NCBI GenBank assembly: GCA_937874515.1
Contig: CALNBV010000208.1
Coordinates: forward strand, 1-21,419
Reading direction: 5' to 3'
DNA: 21,419 bases
Source: an uncultured Paenibacillaceae bacterium
GTDB taxonomy: Bacteria; Bacillota; Bacilli; Aneurinibacillales; Aneurinibacillaceae
The position numbers and the translations under genes are program-made. Of the stretch, positions 14,207-20,581 are shown piece after piece (position 1 is the first letter of the stretch; every line of letters starts with the position of its first letter). A model generated the notes under the pieces. That model was not told where the DNA came from, did no database searches, and was given only the letters and a program-made list of their open reading frames with translations.

Positions 14207-14360
14207 CTGAGTTAAGGGGATAAAGGTGAGAAACATGAAAATAGCCCCTAATTCGTAACACCGTAGGTTAATTTGGTTAGAATCGTTACTGGGAAAATCC
14301 CACCAAATCAGAGCTACAATACGAAAGGGGCTTGATATTATGAAGGGTACCACAAAATAG
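14207..14360 (+). repeat. Long structured repeat, copy G (upstream of the TumE-like operon)
   Basis: Same sequence family and orientation as the repeat at 12731-12861. Its ends pair: AGCCCCTAATTCGTA (from 14243) with TACGAAAGGGGCT (near 14320-14332). Inside, ATTTGGT pairs with ACCAAAT, and CTGGGA pairs partly with TCCCA, so it can fold as a long cruciform or RNA hairpin. It lies 110 bases upstream of the HTH gene start, outside the promoter. Confidence 0.85.
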
Positions 14361-14458
14361 GTAGATTTAAACCTGCAAAAAGAACTAAACCCCAAAAATC
14401 AACTATATGAATTGATGTCTTTTATATTAGAAATGTTAATTCAGCTCTTGCGAGCTAA

Positions 14459-14547
14459 CTGAGTAAAGGGGATGAAGGTGATAAGGATCGCCACCCACCC
14501 CTTAGCCCTTCCGAGCTTCCTGACCCAAAGGGATAAAGATGATAAGC
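14459..14547 (+). repeat. Tandem copies of the dispersed motif before spoIID
   Basis: Two copies 61 bases apart: GAGCT, two bases, then CTGAGTAAAGGGGATGAAGG (from 14459) and CTGACCCAAAGGGATAAAGA (from 14520), each continuing as TGATAAG. The spacer holds CCACCCACCCCTTAGCCC, and a C-rich run with repeated CACC/CCCC follows the second copy to about 14575. Confidence 0.7.
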
Positions 14548-14582
14548 ACCACCACCATCCCCCCACCCCCACAGAACCCTAT

Positions 14583-14610
14583 CATAATTTCACCCGCCCA
14601 ACCATATTCT
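14583..14610 (+). promoter_or_regulatory. Candidate sigma-E promoter of spoIID
   Basis: CATAATT (14583-14589) and CATATTCT (14603-14610), 13 bases apart, resemble the sigma-E -35 and -10 elements. spoIID is a sigma-E gene in B. subtilis. The spoIIID upstream region shows the same geometry. Confidence 0.4.
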
Positions 14611-14650
14611 ATATAGAGTAGATTGTCCAATAATGTACCAGGAGGGGGAT

Positions 14651-15697
14651 ATGAAACGATATATTCTAGCAGGAGTTGGGGCCCTTATCATAACGGTGTT
14701 GATTGTGCCAACGATCCTTGTTTTTCTCTATCCGGGAAAATCCCAGGAAGTGCAATCCCTGAAGAACATCATTACATCGGCAGCATCAGGAATTGGAGCG
14801 AAGAAGACAAGCCAGGTCAAAAAGGCAGTGCCTTATACAGTAAAAGTGTATCGGAACAAATTAAAAAAAATAGAAAACATTGATTTAGAAGATTATATAG
14901 TAGGCGTAGTAGCGGCAGAAATGCCTGCAGATTTTGAACTGGAAGCCTTAAAGGCCCAGGCCATGGCAGCCCGCACCTACACAGTGGAGCGCATTGTCAA
15001 AGGAGACTTCAGTGATATCCCTAAGGGGGCCCATGTTATTGATACGGTAAAAAACCAGGTATACATGGATCCGGAACAAAGGCTCAAAACCTGGGGCGTG
15101 GATCACGTTTGGAAAGAGGAAAAAATCCAGCAGGCAGTGAAGGAAACCGCCGGGGATATTCTCACCTACAACGGCCAGCCCATTGAGGCCTCCTTCTTTT
15201 CTACTAGCAACGGATACACAGAAAACGCAGAAGAATACTGGGGCGGGAAATATGTTCCTTACCTGCGCAGTGTAGCCGTACCCTGGGACAAGGAATCACC
15301 CAAATACCAGGCCACCGTCGCCCTCTCTTTAAGTGAATTCGAACGGAAACTGAATACCCGCATTTCCCGTGCAGCATTAGCCCAGAGCAACCAAACCCCC
15401 TCATTAATCAACGTTCTCTCCTATTCCCAGGGGAAACGGGTGAACCAGGTAAAGGTGGGGGACAAAAAGTTCAGCGGTCGCCAGGTGCGGGAAAGGCTGG
15501 GCCTCAACTCTTCCCAATTTACTATTTCCTATAAAAATAGCCAGGTTGTGATTCAAACCACAGGCTATGGCCATGGGGTTGGGATGAGCCAGTGGGGCGC
15601 CCAGGGTATGGCGAAAGAAGGAAAAAAGGCGGAAGAAATCGTGAAGCATTTCTATACTGGAATTGAAATTCATAACGCTGAAAAATATCTGAGATAA
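14651..15697 (+). CDS. spoIID: Stage II sporulation protein D (lytic transglycosylase)
   Basis: A 348-residue mother-cell membrane protein that cleaves septal peptidoglycan so that the mother cell can engulf the forespore, working with SpoIIM and SpoIIP. Residues 4-27 form the single membrane anchor; the SpoIID domain follows. 'IDLEDYIVGVVAAEMPA' carries E90, the probable catalytic acid, then 'ALKAQAMAARTYTVERI', 'STSNGYTENAEEYWGG' and the terminal 'TTGYGHGVGMSQWGAQGMA' block. I chose the ATG at 14651, directly after GGAGGGGGAT; the frame opens at 14633, but that ATG has no ribosome site. In B. subtilis this gene follows murAA directly; here it is separated by the accessory region. Confidence 0.95.
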   Translation: MKRYILAGVGALIITVLIVPTILVFLYPGKSQEVQSLKNIITSAASGIGAKKTSQVKKAVPYTVKVYRNKLKKIENIDLEDYIVGVVAAEMPADFELEALKAQAMAARTYTVERIVKGDFSDIPKGAHVIDTVKNQVYMDPEQRLKTWGVDHVWKEEKIQQAVKETAGDILTYNGQPIEASFFSTSNGYTENAEEYWGGKYVPYLRSVAVPWDKESPKYQATVALSLSEFERKLNTRISRAALAQSNQTPSLINVLSYSQGKRVNQVKVGDKKFSGRQVRERLGLNSSQFTISYKNSQVVIQTTGYGHGVGMSQWGAQGMAKEGKKAEEIVKHFYTGIEIHNAEKYLR

Positions 15698-15729
15698 TTT
15701 TCTAAATAATCTAATTCATATGTTTATTT

Positions 15730-15764
15730 CACCTTTATCCTGTCAAGAATGGGGGATAGAGGTG
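15730..15764. repeat. Inverted copies of the dispersed-motif core in the spoIIQ leader
   Basis: CACCTTTATCC (15730-15740) and GGATAGAGGTG (about 15753-15763) form an inverted repeat, each arm being the GGATAAAGGTG core. The 3' arm also contains the ribosome-site-like AGAGGTGG before the ATG at 15775, so folding would hide it. Confidence 0.5.
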
Positions 15765-15774
15765 GTGAAAATCA

Positions 15775-16518
15775 ATGAGTGAAGATAACAAAAGCAAAAA
15801 CCAGGCACCCGTTAAAAAACTTCCTACAGGTGGCTGGAAGTCAATCTTCCGCAAGAAATGGGTCTTTCCGGCTATGTACATGGGGGCAGCAGCTATTATT
15901 CTTGCCTTTATCATGTGGTACCAAAACAACAACGACTTCTCTTTTACCAAAGACCAATATAACGTAACACAGAACAAGGCAGATCAAAAGAATCCTGCCA
16001 GTGATGCGGTGGGACAAAGTGAGCAGAAGAGCATCCCTGTAAATAGTGGGGAGAAACCCCTTTCCTGGCCTGTAAAACCTGAAGTGGCCACGGAAACGAT
16101 CATGGGATATTTTGATGATACAGCTGACAAGAAAGCTCAACAAGCTGCTTTAATCCAGTATGAGAATTCCTACTGGCCTAATAGCGGAATTGCGATTGCT
16201 GCAAAAGACAAAAAGGCTTTTGAAGTAGTGGCTTCTGCACCTGGTAAAGTTGTTAAAGCGGAAAAAGATCCAATGATGGGTTATCAAGTGGAAATCCAGC
16301 ATGAGAACGGATTAGTCACTGTTTACTCTAGCCTTGAAGATGCAAGTGTTAAACAAGGTGAAAACGTAGAAGCTGGTTCCCTCATCGGGCTTGCTGGCAG
16401 AAGCGTTTTAGAGAAAAATCTTGGTGTACACTTACACTTTGAAGTTCGTAAAAACGGTGAGCCTGTTTCACCAGAGAATTTTCTGGCTAAAGCGGGAGAA
16501 GCACCTGCTGCTAAATAG
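15775..16518 (+). CDS. spoIIQ: SpoIIQ-like protein, degenerate M23 (LytM) peptidase
   Basis: A 247-residue single-pass membrane protein: basic cytoplasmic end, hydrophobic segment ~30-48, linker, LytM domain ~134-237. In sporulation the forespore protein SpoIIQ binds mother-cell SpoIIIAH across the septal space to form the channel/ratchet complex. The second zinc motif is intact ('GVHLHFEV', H219 and H221), but the first HxGxD motif reads N136-S-G-I-A140 ('YWPNSGIAIA'), so both of its zinc ligands are lost and endopeptidase activity is not expected. B. subtilis SpoIIQ is also catalytically degenerate. Its place between spoIID and spoIIID supports the call. The ribosome site is AGAGGTGG, 9 bases before the ATG, within an inverted repeat. 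Confidence 0.85.
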   Translation: MSEDNKSKNQAPVKKLPTGGWKSIFRKKWVFPAMYMGAAAIILAFIMWYQNNNDFSFTKDQYNVTQNKADQKNPASDAVGQSEQKSIPVNSGEKPLSWPVKPEVATETIMGYFDDTADKKAQQAALIQYENSYWPNSGIAIAAKDKKAFEVVASAPGKVVKAEKDPMMGYQVEIQHENGLVTVYSSLEDASVKQGENVEAGSLIGLAGRSVLEKNLGVHLHFEVRKNGEPVSPENFLAKAGEAPAAK

Positions 16519-16546
16519 TAAAACAACGTAAAATTAAGTAAAATCT

Positions 16547-16588
16547 AAAAAAAGGCTGAATAGGACTTGCTATTCAGCCTTTTTTTCT
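16547..16588 (+). terminator. Terminator after the spoIIQ-like gene
   Basis: AAAGGCTGAATAG and CTATTCAGCCTTT pair perfectly around GACTTG and end in a T-run. The A-run on the left makes it usable in both directions. Confidence 0.92.
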
Positions 16589-16616
16589 CATATATGCCCA
16601 TACGCCTCAATATACT
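16589..16616 (+). promoter_or_regulatory. Candidate sigma-E promoter of spoIIID
   Basis: CATATAT (16589-16595) and AATATACT (16609-16616) with 13 bases between resemble sigma-E elements; spoIIID is a sigma-E gene in B. subtilis. Confidence 0.4.
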
Positions 16617-16649
16617 GTATCAGACTACTTGTGTTAGGAGGCGAAGGGT

Positions 16650-16943
16650 GTGCACGATTACATCAAAGAACGAACCATCAAGATTGGACATTACATTATC
16701 GAAACCCGCAACACGGTTCGTAAGATTGCCAAGGAGTTTGGTGTGTCCAAAAGCACGGTACACAAGGATTTAACCGAGAGATTACCGGAAATTAACCCGG
16801 AATTGGCCAATGAGGTCAAAGAAATACTTGAGTATCATAAGTCTGTGCGTCACCTGAGAGGTGGGGAAGCCACTAAAATTAAATATAAAAGGAAAACGAA
16901 AACATTGGTGGGTAAAGAGAAGGAAGCAGAGGGGCTTGCATAA
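16650..16943 (+). CDS. spoIIID: Sporulation transcription factor SpoIIID
   Basis: A 97-residue DNA-binding regulator of the mother cell, which switches the sigma-E programme towards sigma-K. The sequence 'HDYIKERTIKIGHYIIETRN' followed by 'IAKEFGVSKSTVHKDLTERL' (helix-turn-helix) and 'NEVKEILEYHKSVRHLRGGE' is near-identical to known SpoIIID proteins. The basic tail (KYKRKTKTLVGKEKE) makes additional DNA contacts in the family. The GTG start follows TAGGAGGCGAAGG. It lies directly before mbl, as in B. subtilis. Confidence 0.97.
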   Translation: MHDYIKERTIKIGHYIIETRNTVRKIAKEFGVSKSTVHKDLTERLPEINPELANEVKEILEYHKSVRHLRGGEATKIKYKRKTKTLVGKEKEAEGLA

Positions 16944-16956
16944 AAGGAAAAACTCC

Positions 16957-16985
16957 TTGTTGTCTTATCAAATGAATAGTACAAT
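16957..16985 (+). promoter_or_regulatory. Candidate sigma-A promoter of mbl
   Basis: TTGTTG (16957-16962) and TACAAT (16980-16985) are 17 bases apart, 38 bases before the mbl start. It would let mbl be expressed in growth, independent of sporulation-controlled spoIIID. Confidence 0.5.
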
Positions 16986-17022
16986 TATCAGATGAAACAC
17001 AGTTGTACAGGGAGGACCTAAC

Positions 17023-18039
17023 ATGTTGGGCAAAGATATCGGAATTGATTTAGGAACGGCTAATGTACTTATTTATGTTAAAGGACGCGGTGTAGTACTT
17101 GATGAACCGTCTGTGGTTGCCATTGATAGTCAAACTCGCAAAGTGCTTGCCGTAGGTGAGGAAGCACGGCGCATGGTTGGCCGTACACCAGGAAACATTG
17201 TTGCTATTCGTCCCCTTCGTGACGGGGTGATTGCGGATTTCGAAATTACCGAAATGATGTTAAATCACTTTATTACCAAAGTTGGCGTCAAAGGATTCAT
17301 GGCTCGTCCACGGATTTTAATTTGCACCCCAACCAATATCACCTCCGTCGAACAAAAAGCCATTCGAGAAGCAGCTGAAAAATGCGGCGCCCGGGAAGTA
17401 TTCCTGGAAGAAGAACCGAAAGTTGCGGCAGTTGGTGCCGGAATGGAAATTTTCCAACCTTATGGAAATATGGTCGTGGATATGGGCGGTGGAACTACCG
17501 ATGTTGCTGTGCTTTCCATGGGAGACATCGTCACCGCCTCTTCCATCAAAATGGCTGGGGACAAGTGTGATACGGCCATCATGAAATACATCAAAGACAA
17601 ATATAAATTATTAATTGGTGAACGTACAGCGGAACAAATCAAAATTACCATCGGTACCGTATTTAAAGGCTCTCGCCAGGATGAAATTGATATCCGCGGA
17701 CGGGACATGGTATCCGGCTTGCCACAAACCATAACCATTAATTCTGAAGAAGTATGTGAAGCCCTCGAAGAAGTGGCCTCTGCGGTTGTATTGGCTTCTA
17801 AAACAGTTCTGGAACGCACACCACCAGAATTGTCAGCAGATATTATCGACCGTGGCGTCATGTTAACAGGGGGTGGCGCTCTTCTTCATGGCATGGATCG
17901 CCTCCTTTCTGAGGAATTGAGAGTTCCCGTTATGGCGGCAGAGAATCCGATGGAATGTGTAGCCCTAGGTACTGGGGTTATGCTAGAGAATTTGGACAAG
18001 TCACCGCAAAAACGTTCTAAAATGAAAATTTTTGGATAG
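17023..18039 (+). CDS. mbl: MreB-like actin homologue Mbl
   Basis: A 338-residue cytoskeletal ATPase that forms membrane-bound filaments guiding lateral-wall synthesis. The actin-fold motifs are present: phosphate-1 'DIGIDLGTANVLIYVKGRG' at residues ~5-23, 'CTPTNITSVEQKAIREAAEK', phosphate-2 'VVDMGGGTTDVAVLSMG' at ~150-166, and the adenosine motif 'VMLTGGGALLHGMD'. The position after spoIIID and the amino-terminal 'MLGKDIGIDLG' mark it as Mbl rather than MreB or MreBH. The ATG has GGGAGG 7 bases upstream. It keeps a typical length (Mbl of B. subtilis has 333 residues). Confidence 0.95.
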   Translation: MLGKDIGIDLGTANVLIYVKGRGVVLDEPSVVAIDSQTRKVLAVGEEARRMVGRTPGNIVAIRPLRDGVIADFEITEMMLNHFITKVGVKGFMARPRILICTPTNITSVEQKAIREAAEKCGAREVFLEEEPKVAAVGAGMEIFQPYGNMVVDMGGGTTDVAVLSMGDIVTASSIKMAGDKCDTAIMKYIKDKYKLLIGERTAEQIKITIGTVFKGSRQDEIDIRGRDMVSGLPQTITINSEEVCEALEEVASAVVLASKTVLERTPPELSADIIDRGVMLTGGGALLHGMDRLLSEELRVPVMAAENPMECVALGTGVMLENLDKSPQKRSKMKIFG

Positions 18040-18126
18040 CCTTTAATTGTTCCGATGTTTTTGCCGGGCAAGTTAGCGGGAAATTGGATTTATAAATTCC
18101 TTTGAAATTGGGGTGGATTGCAGTCC

Positions 18127-18612
18127 ATGAAACAAGATAGTATGCCTGTGGAACAAGACGGAATGGCGCTTGCAGCGAAAGCTCCTGTTCTTGAAACTGA
18201 GGATACACCGAAAGTGGATGAGAGCGCTCCTGCAGAAGAAACCCTTGAATCGCCTGTAGTGGAGGCAACGGCAGAAGGTGGAACCCAGGAAGTGGGAACC
18301 CCACAAGAGGAGTCGCCTGCAGCGGAAGTGGACAGGGATCGGGCAGATGTTGACCAAGCCCTTGCAGCCCCCGCGCCAGTAGAAGCAGAGGAAGCCCTTG
18401 CTACACCTGCACAGGCCCAGGAGAAAGCAAACTTTTTCAGCAAAGTATGGGGCATTTTAATCGCTAAATCAGAAATCACTGTACCTATATTGCTTGTCTT
18501 TTCCCTGGTGATGGGATTGATGATTGGATACAGTGTGATGGGTGATGGTCCAGTTAGGGACGTTTTTCAACCTGAAACATGGACCCATGTTTGGAAACTC
18601 ATATTCGGATAG
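18127..18612 (+). CDS. EpuA-like membrane protein with long Pro/Glu/Ala-rich N-terminus
   Basis: A 161-residue protein. Residues ~1-100 are low complexity, rich in E, A, P and V, acidic, and probably disordered in the cytoplasm. A single membrane segment follows (~118-137, 'TVPILLVFSLVMGLMIGYSV') and a short end 'VFQPETWTHVWKLIFG'. The membrane segment plus that end is the core of the small EpuA family, often labelled 'DNA-directed RNA polymerase subunit beta' in databases; that label has no support in the sequence. Typical members are much shorter, so the acidic extension is unusual. I prefer the ATG at 18127, 11 bases after GGGGTGG, over the TTG at 18118, which is too close. Expressed with mbl or on its own. 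Confidence 0.75.
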   Translation: MKQDSMPVEQDGMALAAKAPVLETEDTPKVDESAPAEETLESPVVEATAEGGTQEVGTPQEESPAAEVDRDRADVDQALAAPAPVEAEEALATPAQAQEKANFFSKVWGILIAKSEITVPILLVFSLVMGLMIGYSVMGDGPVRDVFQPETWTHVWKLIFG

Positions 18613-18626
18613 GAGAGATCAGAAAA

Positions 18627-19124
18627 GTGGATAATCAAAAACTCCGCGAGCTTCTGCACATTTTAGAGCAGAATAGCCGCCGTTCTCCAGAAACCATTGC
18701 AACGATGCTCGAAGTATCCGTAGAAGAGGTTAAGGAGACCATTGCTAAACTAGAAGAAGATAAAACAATCATTAAATACCCAGCCATCGTAAACTGGGAC
18801 AAAATAGAACACAATGACATTGTGTACGCCATGATTGATGTGAAAGTAACCCCGAAAAGGGATGTAGGTTTTGATGATATTGCAGAACGGATTTACCGTT
18901 TCCCGGAAGTTCAATCTGTGTATTTAATGTCTGGTGCTTATGATTTATCGGTAGTAGTAGTAGGAAAATCTATGCGGGAAGTAGCAAGTTTCGTATCGGC
19001 TAAATTGTCAACTCTTGATTCAGTGCTTTCTACCGCAACTCATTTTATTCTCAAAAAATACAAGCATGATGGCGTGATTTTAGAGAAGCCAGATGACGAC
19101 AAACGGATGGTTGTATCTCCATGA
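18627..19124 (+). CDS. Lrp/AsnC-family transcription regulator
   Basis: A 165-residue regulator. Residues ~3-50 form the AsnC-type helix-turn-helix ('LRELLHILEQNSRRSPETIA' then 'SVEEVKETIAKLEEDKTI'), and ~65-150 the RAM/AsnC ligand domain ('IVYAMIDVKVTPKRDVGFDD', 'VQSVYLMSGAYDLSVVVVG'). Such proteins form octamers that sense amino acids. The GTG at 18627 follows GGAGAG at 10 bases; earlier in-frame codons overlap the EpuA-like gene and have no ribosome site. The stop overlaps the aminotransferase start (ATGA), so they are one operon and the regulator probably controls it. The same pairing exists as yugG-yugH (alaR-alaT) in B. subtilis. Confidence 0.9.
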   Translation: MDNQKLRELLHILEQNSRRSPETIATMLEVSVEEVKETIAKLEEDKTIIKYPAIVNWDKIEHNDIVYAMIDVKVTPKRDVGFDDIAERIYRFPEVQSVYLMSGAYDLSVVVVGKSMREVASFVSAKLSTLDSVLSTATHFILKKYKHDGVILEKPDDDKRMVVSP

Positions 19125-20320
19125 GCCAGTCATCAAGCCCAACAACGAAACCTACTACATTTAATCCGAGATTATCTCGCATCATTCAAGAAATTCCTCC
19201 TTCAGGGATTCGTAAATATTTTGACTTAGCCTCCACCATGGAAGGCGTCATCTCACTGGGCGTGGGGGAACCAGATTTTGTAACCCCCTGGAATGTAAGG
19301 GAAGCTGGCATCAATTCCTTAGAACGAGGCTTTACCTCTTATACATCCAACAGTGGGATGATGGAATTACGGGAAGAGATTAGCCGGTATTTATCCGATA
19401 ACTTTCAAACCCATTATGAACCAGCCACAGAAGTGGTGATTACCGTGGGTGCCAGTGAAGGGATTGACCTGGCCATTCGTTCCATTATTGATCCTGGGGA
19501 CGAAGTGCTCATTGTTGAACCCTGTTATGTGTCCTATGACCCGGTCATTCGCATGGCGGGTGGGGTTCCGGTGACCATTCAAACCACCCTGGAAAATGAT
19601 TTTACCCTAACACCTGAGGCACTAGAAGCAAAAATTACCCCGAAAACTAAAGGGTTAATTTTCTGTTTCCCTAACAATCCAACCGGTTCTATTATGACTG
19701 AAGAGGAATTAAAGGCCATTGCCCAGGTAGCTGTTAAACATAATTTAATTATTATTTCCGATGAAATCTATGCGGAATTAACCTATGATGGAACACACAG
19801 CAGCATTGCTGCCTTACCGGGCATGAAAGAGAGGACCATTGTTCTTTCCGGATTTTCTAAATCCTTTGCCATGACAGGGTGGCGCATTGGTTATGCTGCA
19901 GGGCCGGAAGACATTATTTCCGCTATGGTGAAGATCCATCAATATACTATGCTTTGTGCACCAATTACTGCCCAAATTGCTGCAACGGAAGCCCTGCGCC
20001 ATGGCATGGATGCCAAAGACCGCATGGTGGAAAGCTACCGCCAGCGCCGCAATTTCGTGGTAAAGGCCTTTGAACAAATCGGGCTCACCTGCCATACACC
20101 AAAAGGCGCCTTCTATGCCTTTCCCTGTATTTCCAATACAGGCATGAGCGCGGAGGAATTCGCAGAAAACTTGATTCTCGATCAAAAAGTGGCTGTGGTT
20201 CCCGGTCATGTCTTCGGGGAAAGCGGCAGAAACCATATCCGTTGTTCCTATGCTACATCCATGGACAACCTGGAAATGGCCATCGACCGCATGGACAAGT
20301 TCTTAAGTAAAAATCGTTAA
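19121..20320 (+). CDS. alaT: Class I PLP-dependent aminotransferase (AlaT/YugH-like)
   Basis: A 399-residue cytoplasmic fold-type I aminotransferase. 'PNNPTG' (184-189), 'SDEIYAEL' with D214 and Y217, the Schiff-base lysine K247 in SGFSKSFAMTGWRIGY, and R374 in HIRCSYATS (substrate carboxylate) are all in place. It should exchange amino groups between an L-amino acid and 2-oxoglutarate; its coupling to an Lrp-type regulator and its likeness to YugH suggest alanine transamination, but aromatic or aspartate substrates are possible. Start ATG overlaps the regulator's stop by 4 bases. Ends at a strong terminator. Confidence 0.85.
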   Translation: MSQSSSPTTKPTTFNPRLSRIIQEIPPSGIRKYFDLASTMEGVISLGVGEPDFVTPWNVREAGINSLERGFTSYTSNSGMMELREEISRYLSDNFQTHYEPATEVVITVGASEGIDLAIRSIIDPGDEVLIVEPCYVSYDPVIRMAGGVPVTIQTTLENDFTLTPEALEAKITPKTKGLIFCFPNNPTGSIMTEEELKAIAQVAVKHNLIIISDEIYAELTYDGTHSSIAALPGMKERTIVLSGFSKSFAMTGWRIGYAAGPEDIISAMVKIHQYTMLCAPITAQIAATEALRHGMDAKDRMVESYRQRRNFVVKAFEQIGLTCHTPKGAFYAFPCISNTGMSAEEFAENLILDQKVAVVPGHVFGESGRNHIRCSYATSMDNLEMAIDRMDKFLSKNR

Positions 20321-20333
20321 TTAGAAAATATGA

Positions 20334-20369
20334 AACCGGAGTTTCCCATAGGGAAGCTCCGGTTTTTTG
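20334..20369 (+). terminator. Terminator after the aminotransferase gene
   Basis: AACCGGAGTTTCCC pairs with GGGAAGCTCCGGTT (one wobble) around ATA and ends in TTTTTT. Confidence 0.93.
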
Positions 20370-20397
20370 AGTCGATAAGCATTTATAATTTTATCTT

Positions 20398-20425
20398 CAG
20401 AGCTCCATTACGAAAGGGGCTAGCT
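20398..20425 (+). repeat. Isolated 3' end of the long structured repeat
   Basis: CAGAGCTCCATTACGAAAGG followed by GGCT matches the last part of repeat G (CAGAGCTACAATACGAAAGG). The rest of the element is absent. It lies between the aminotransferase terminator and the last gene; the remaining ~150 bases up to 20581 are AT-rich, with GGAAAGG at ~20528 able to pair with CCTTTTCC at ~20550 as a leader hairpin. Confidence 0.55.
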
Positions 20426-20581
20426 TTCGGTGTTGAGCCATAATTTTGCCACTTATTTTTGATTAGAAATGAAAAAAAAGTATGGAAATTATGGTAAAAT
20501 TAAAGTGATGGATAATTATTCCAGCAGGGAAAGGGTGAATAGTTTGTAGCCTTTTCCGTCCTGATTAAAAGGGGTGTAAAT

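Noticed and set aside
14120..14395. 91-codon minus-strand frame across repeat G and the operator
   Set aside because: Spans a structured repeat and the promoter of the HTH operon; no ribosome site.
4350..15764. CRISPR array formed by the repeated motif
   Set aside because: Copies are hundreds to thousands of bases apart, vary in sequence and orientation, and there are no regular spacers or cas genes.
15698..15774. Sigma-F promoter for the spoIIQ-like gene
   Set aside because: A GTTTA is present, but no GG-rich -10 element lies at the proper distance.
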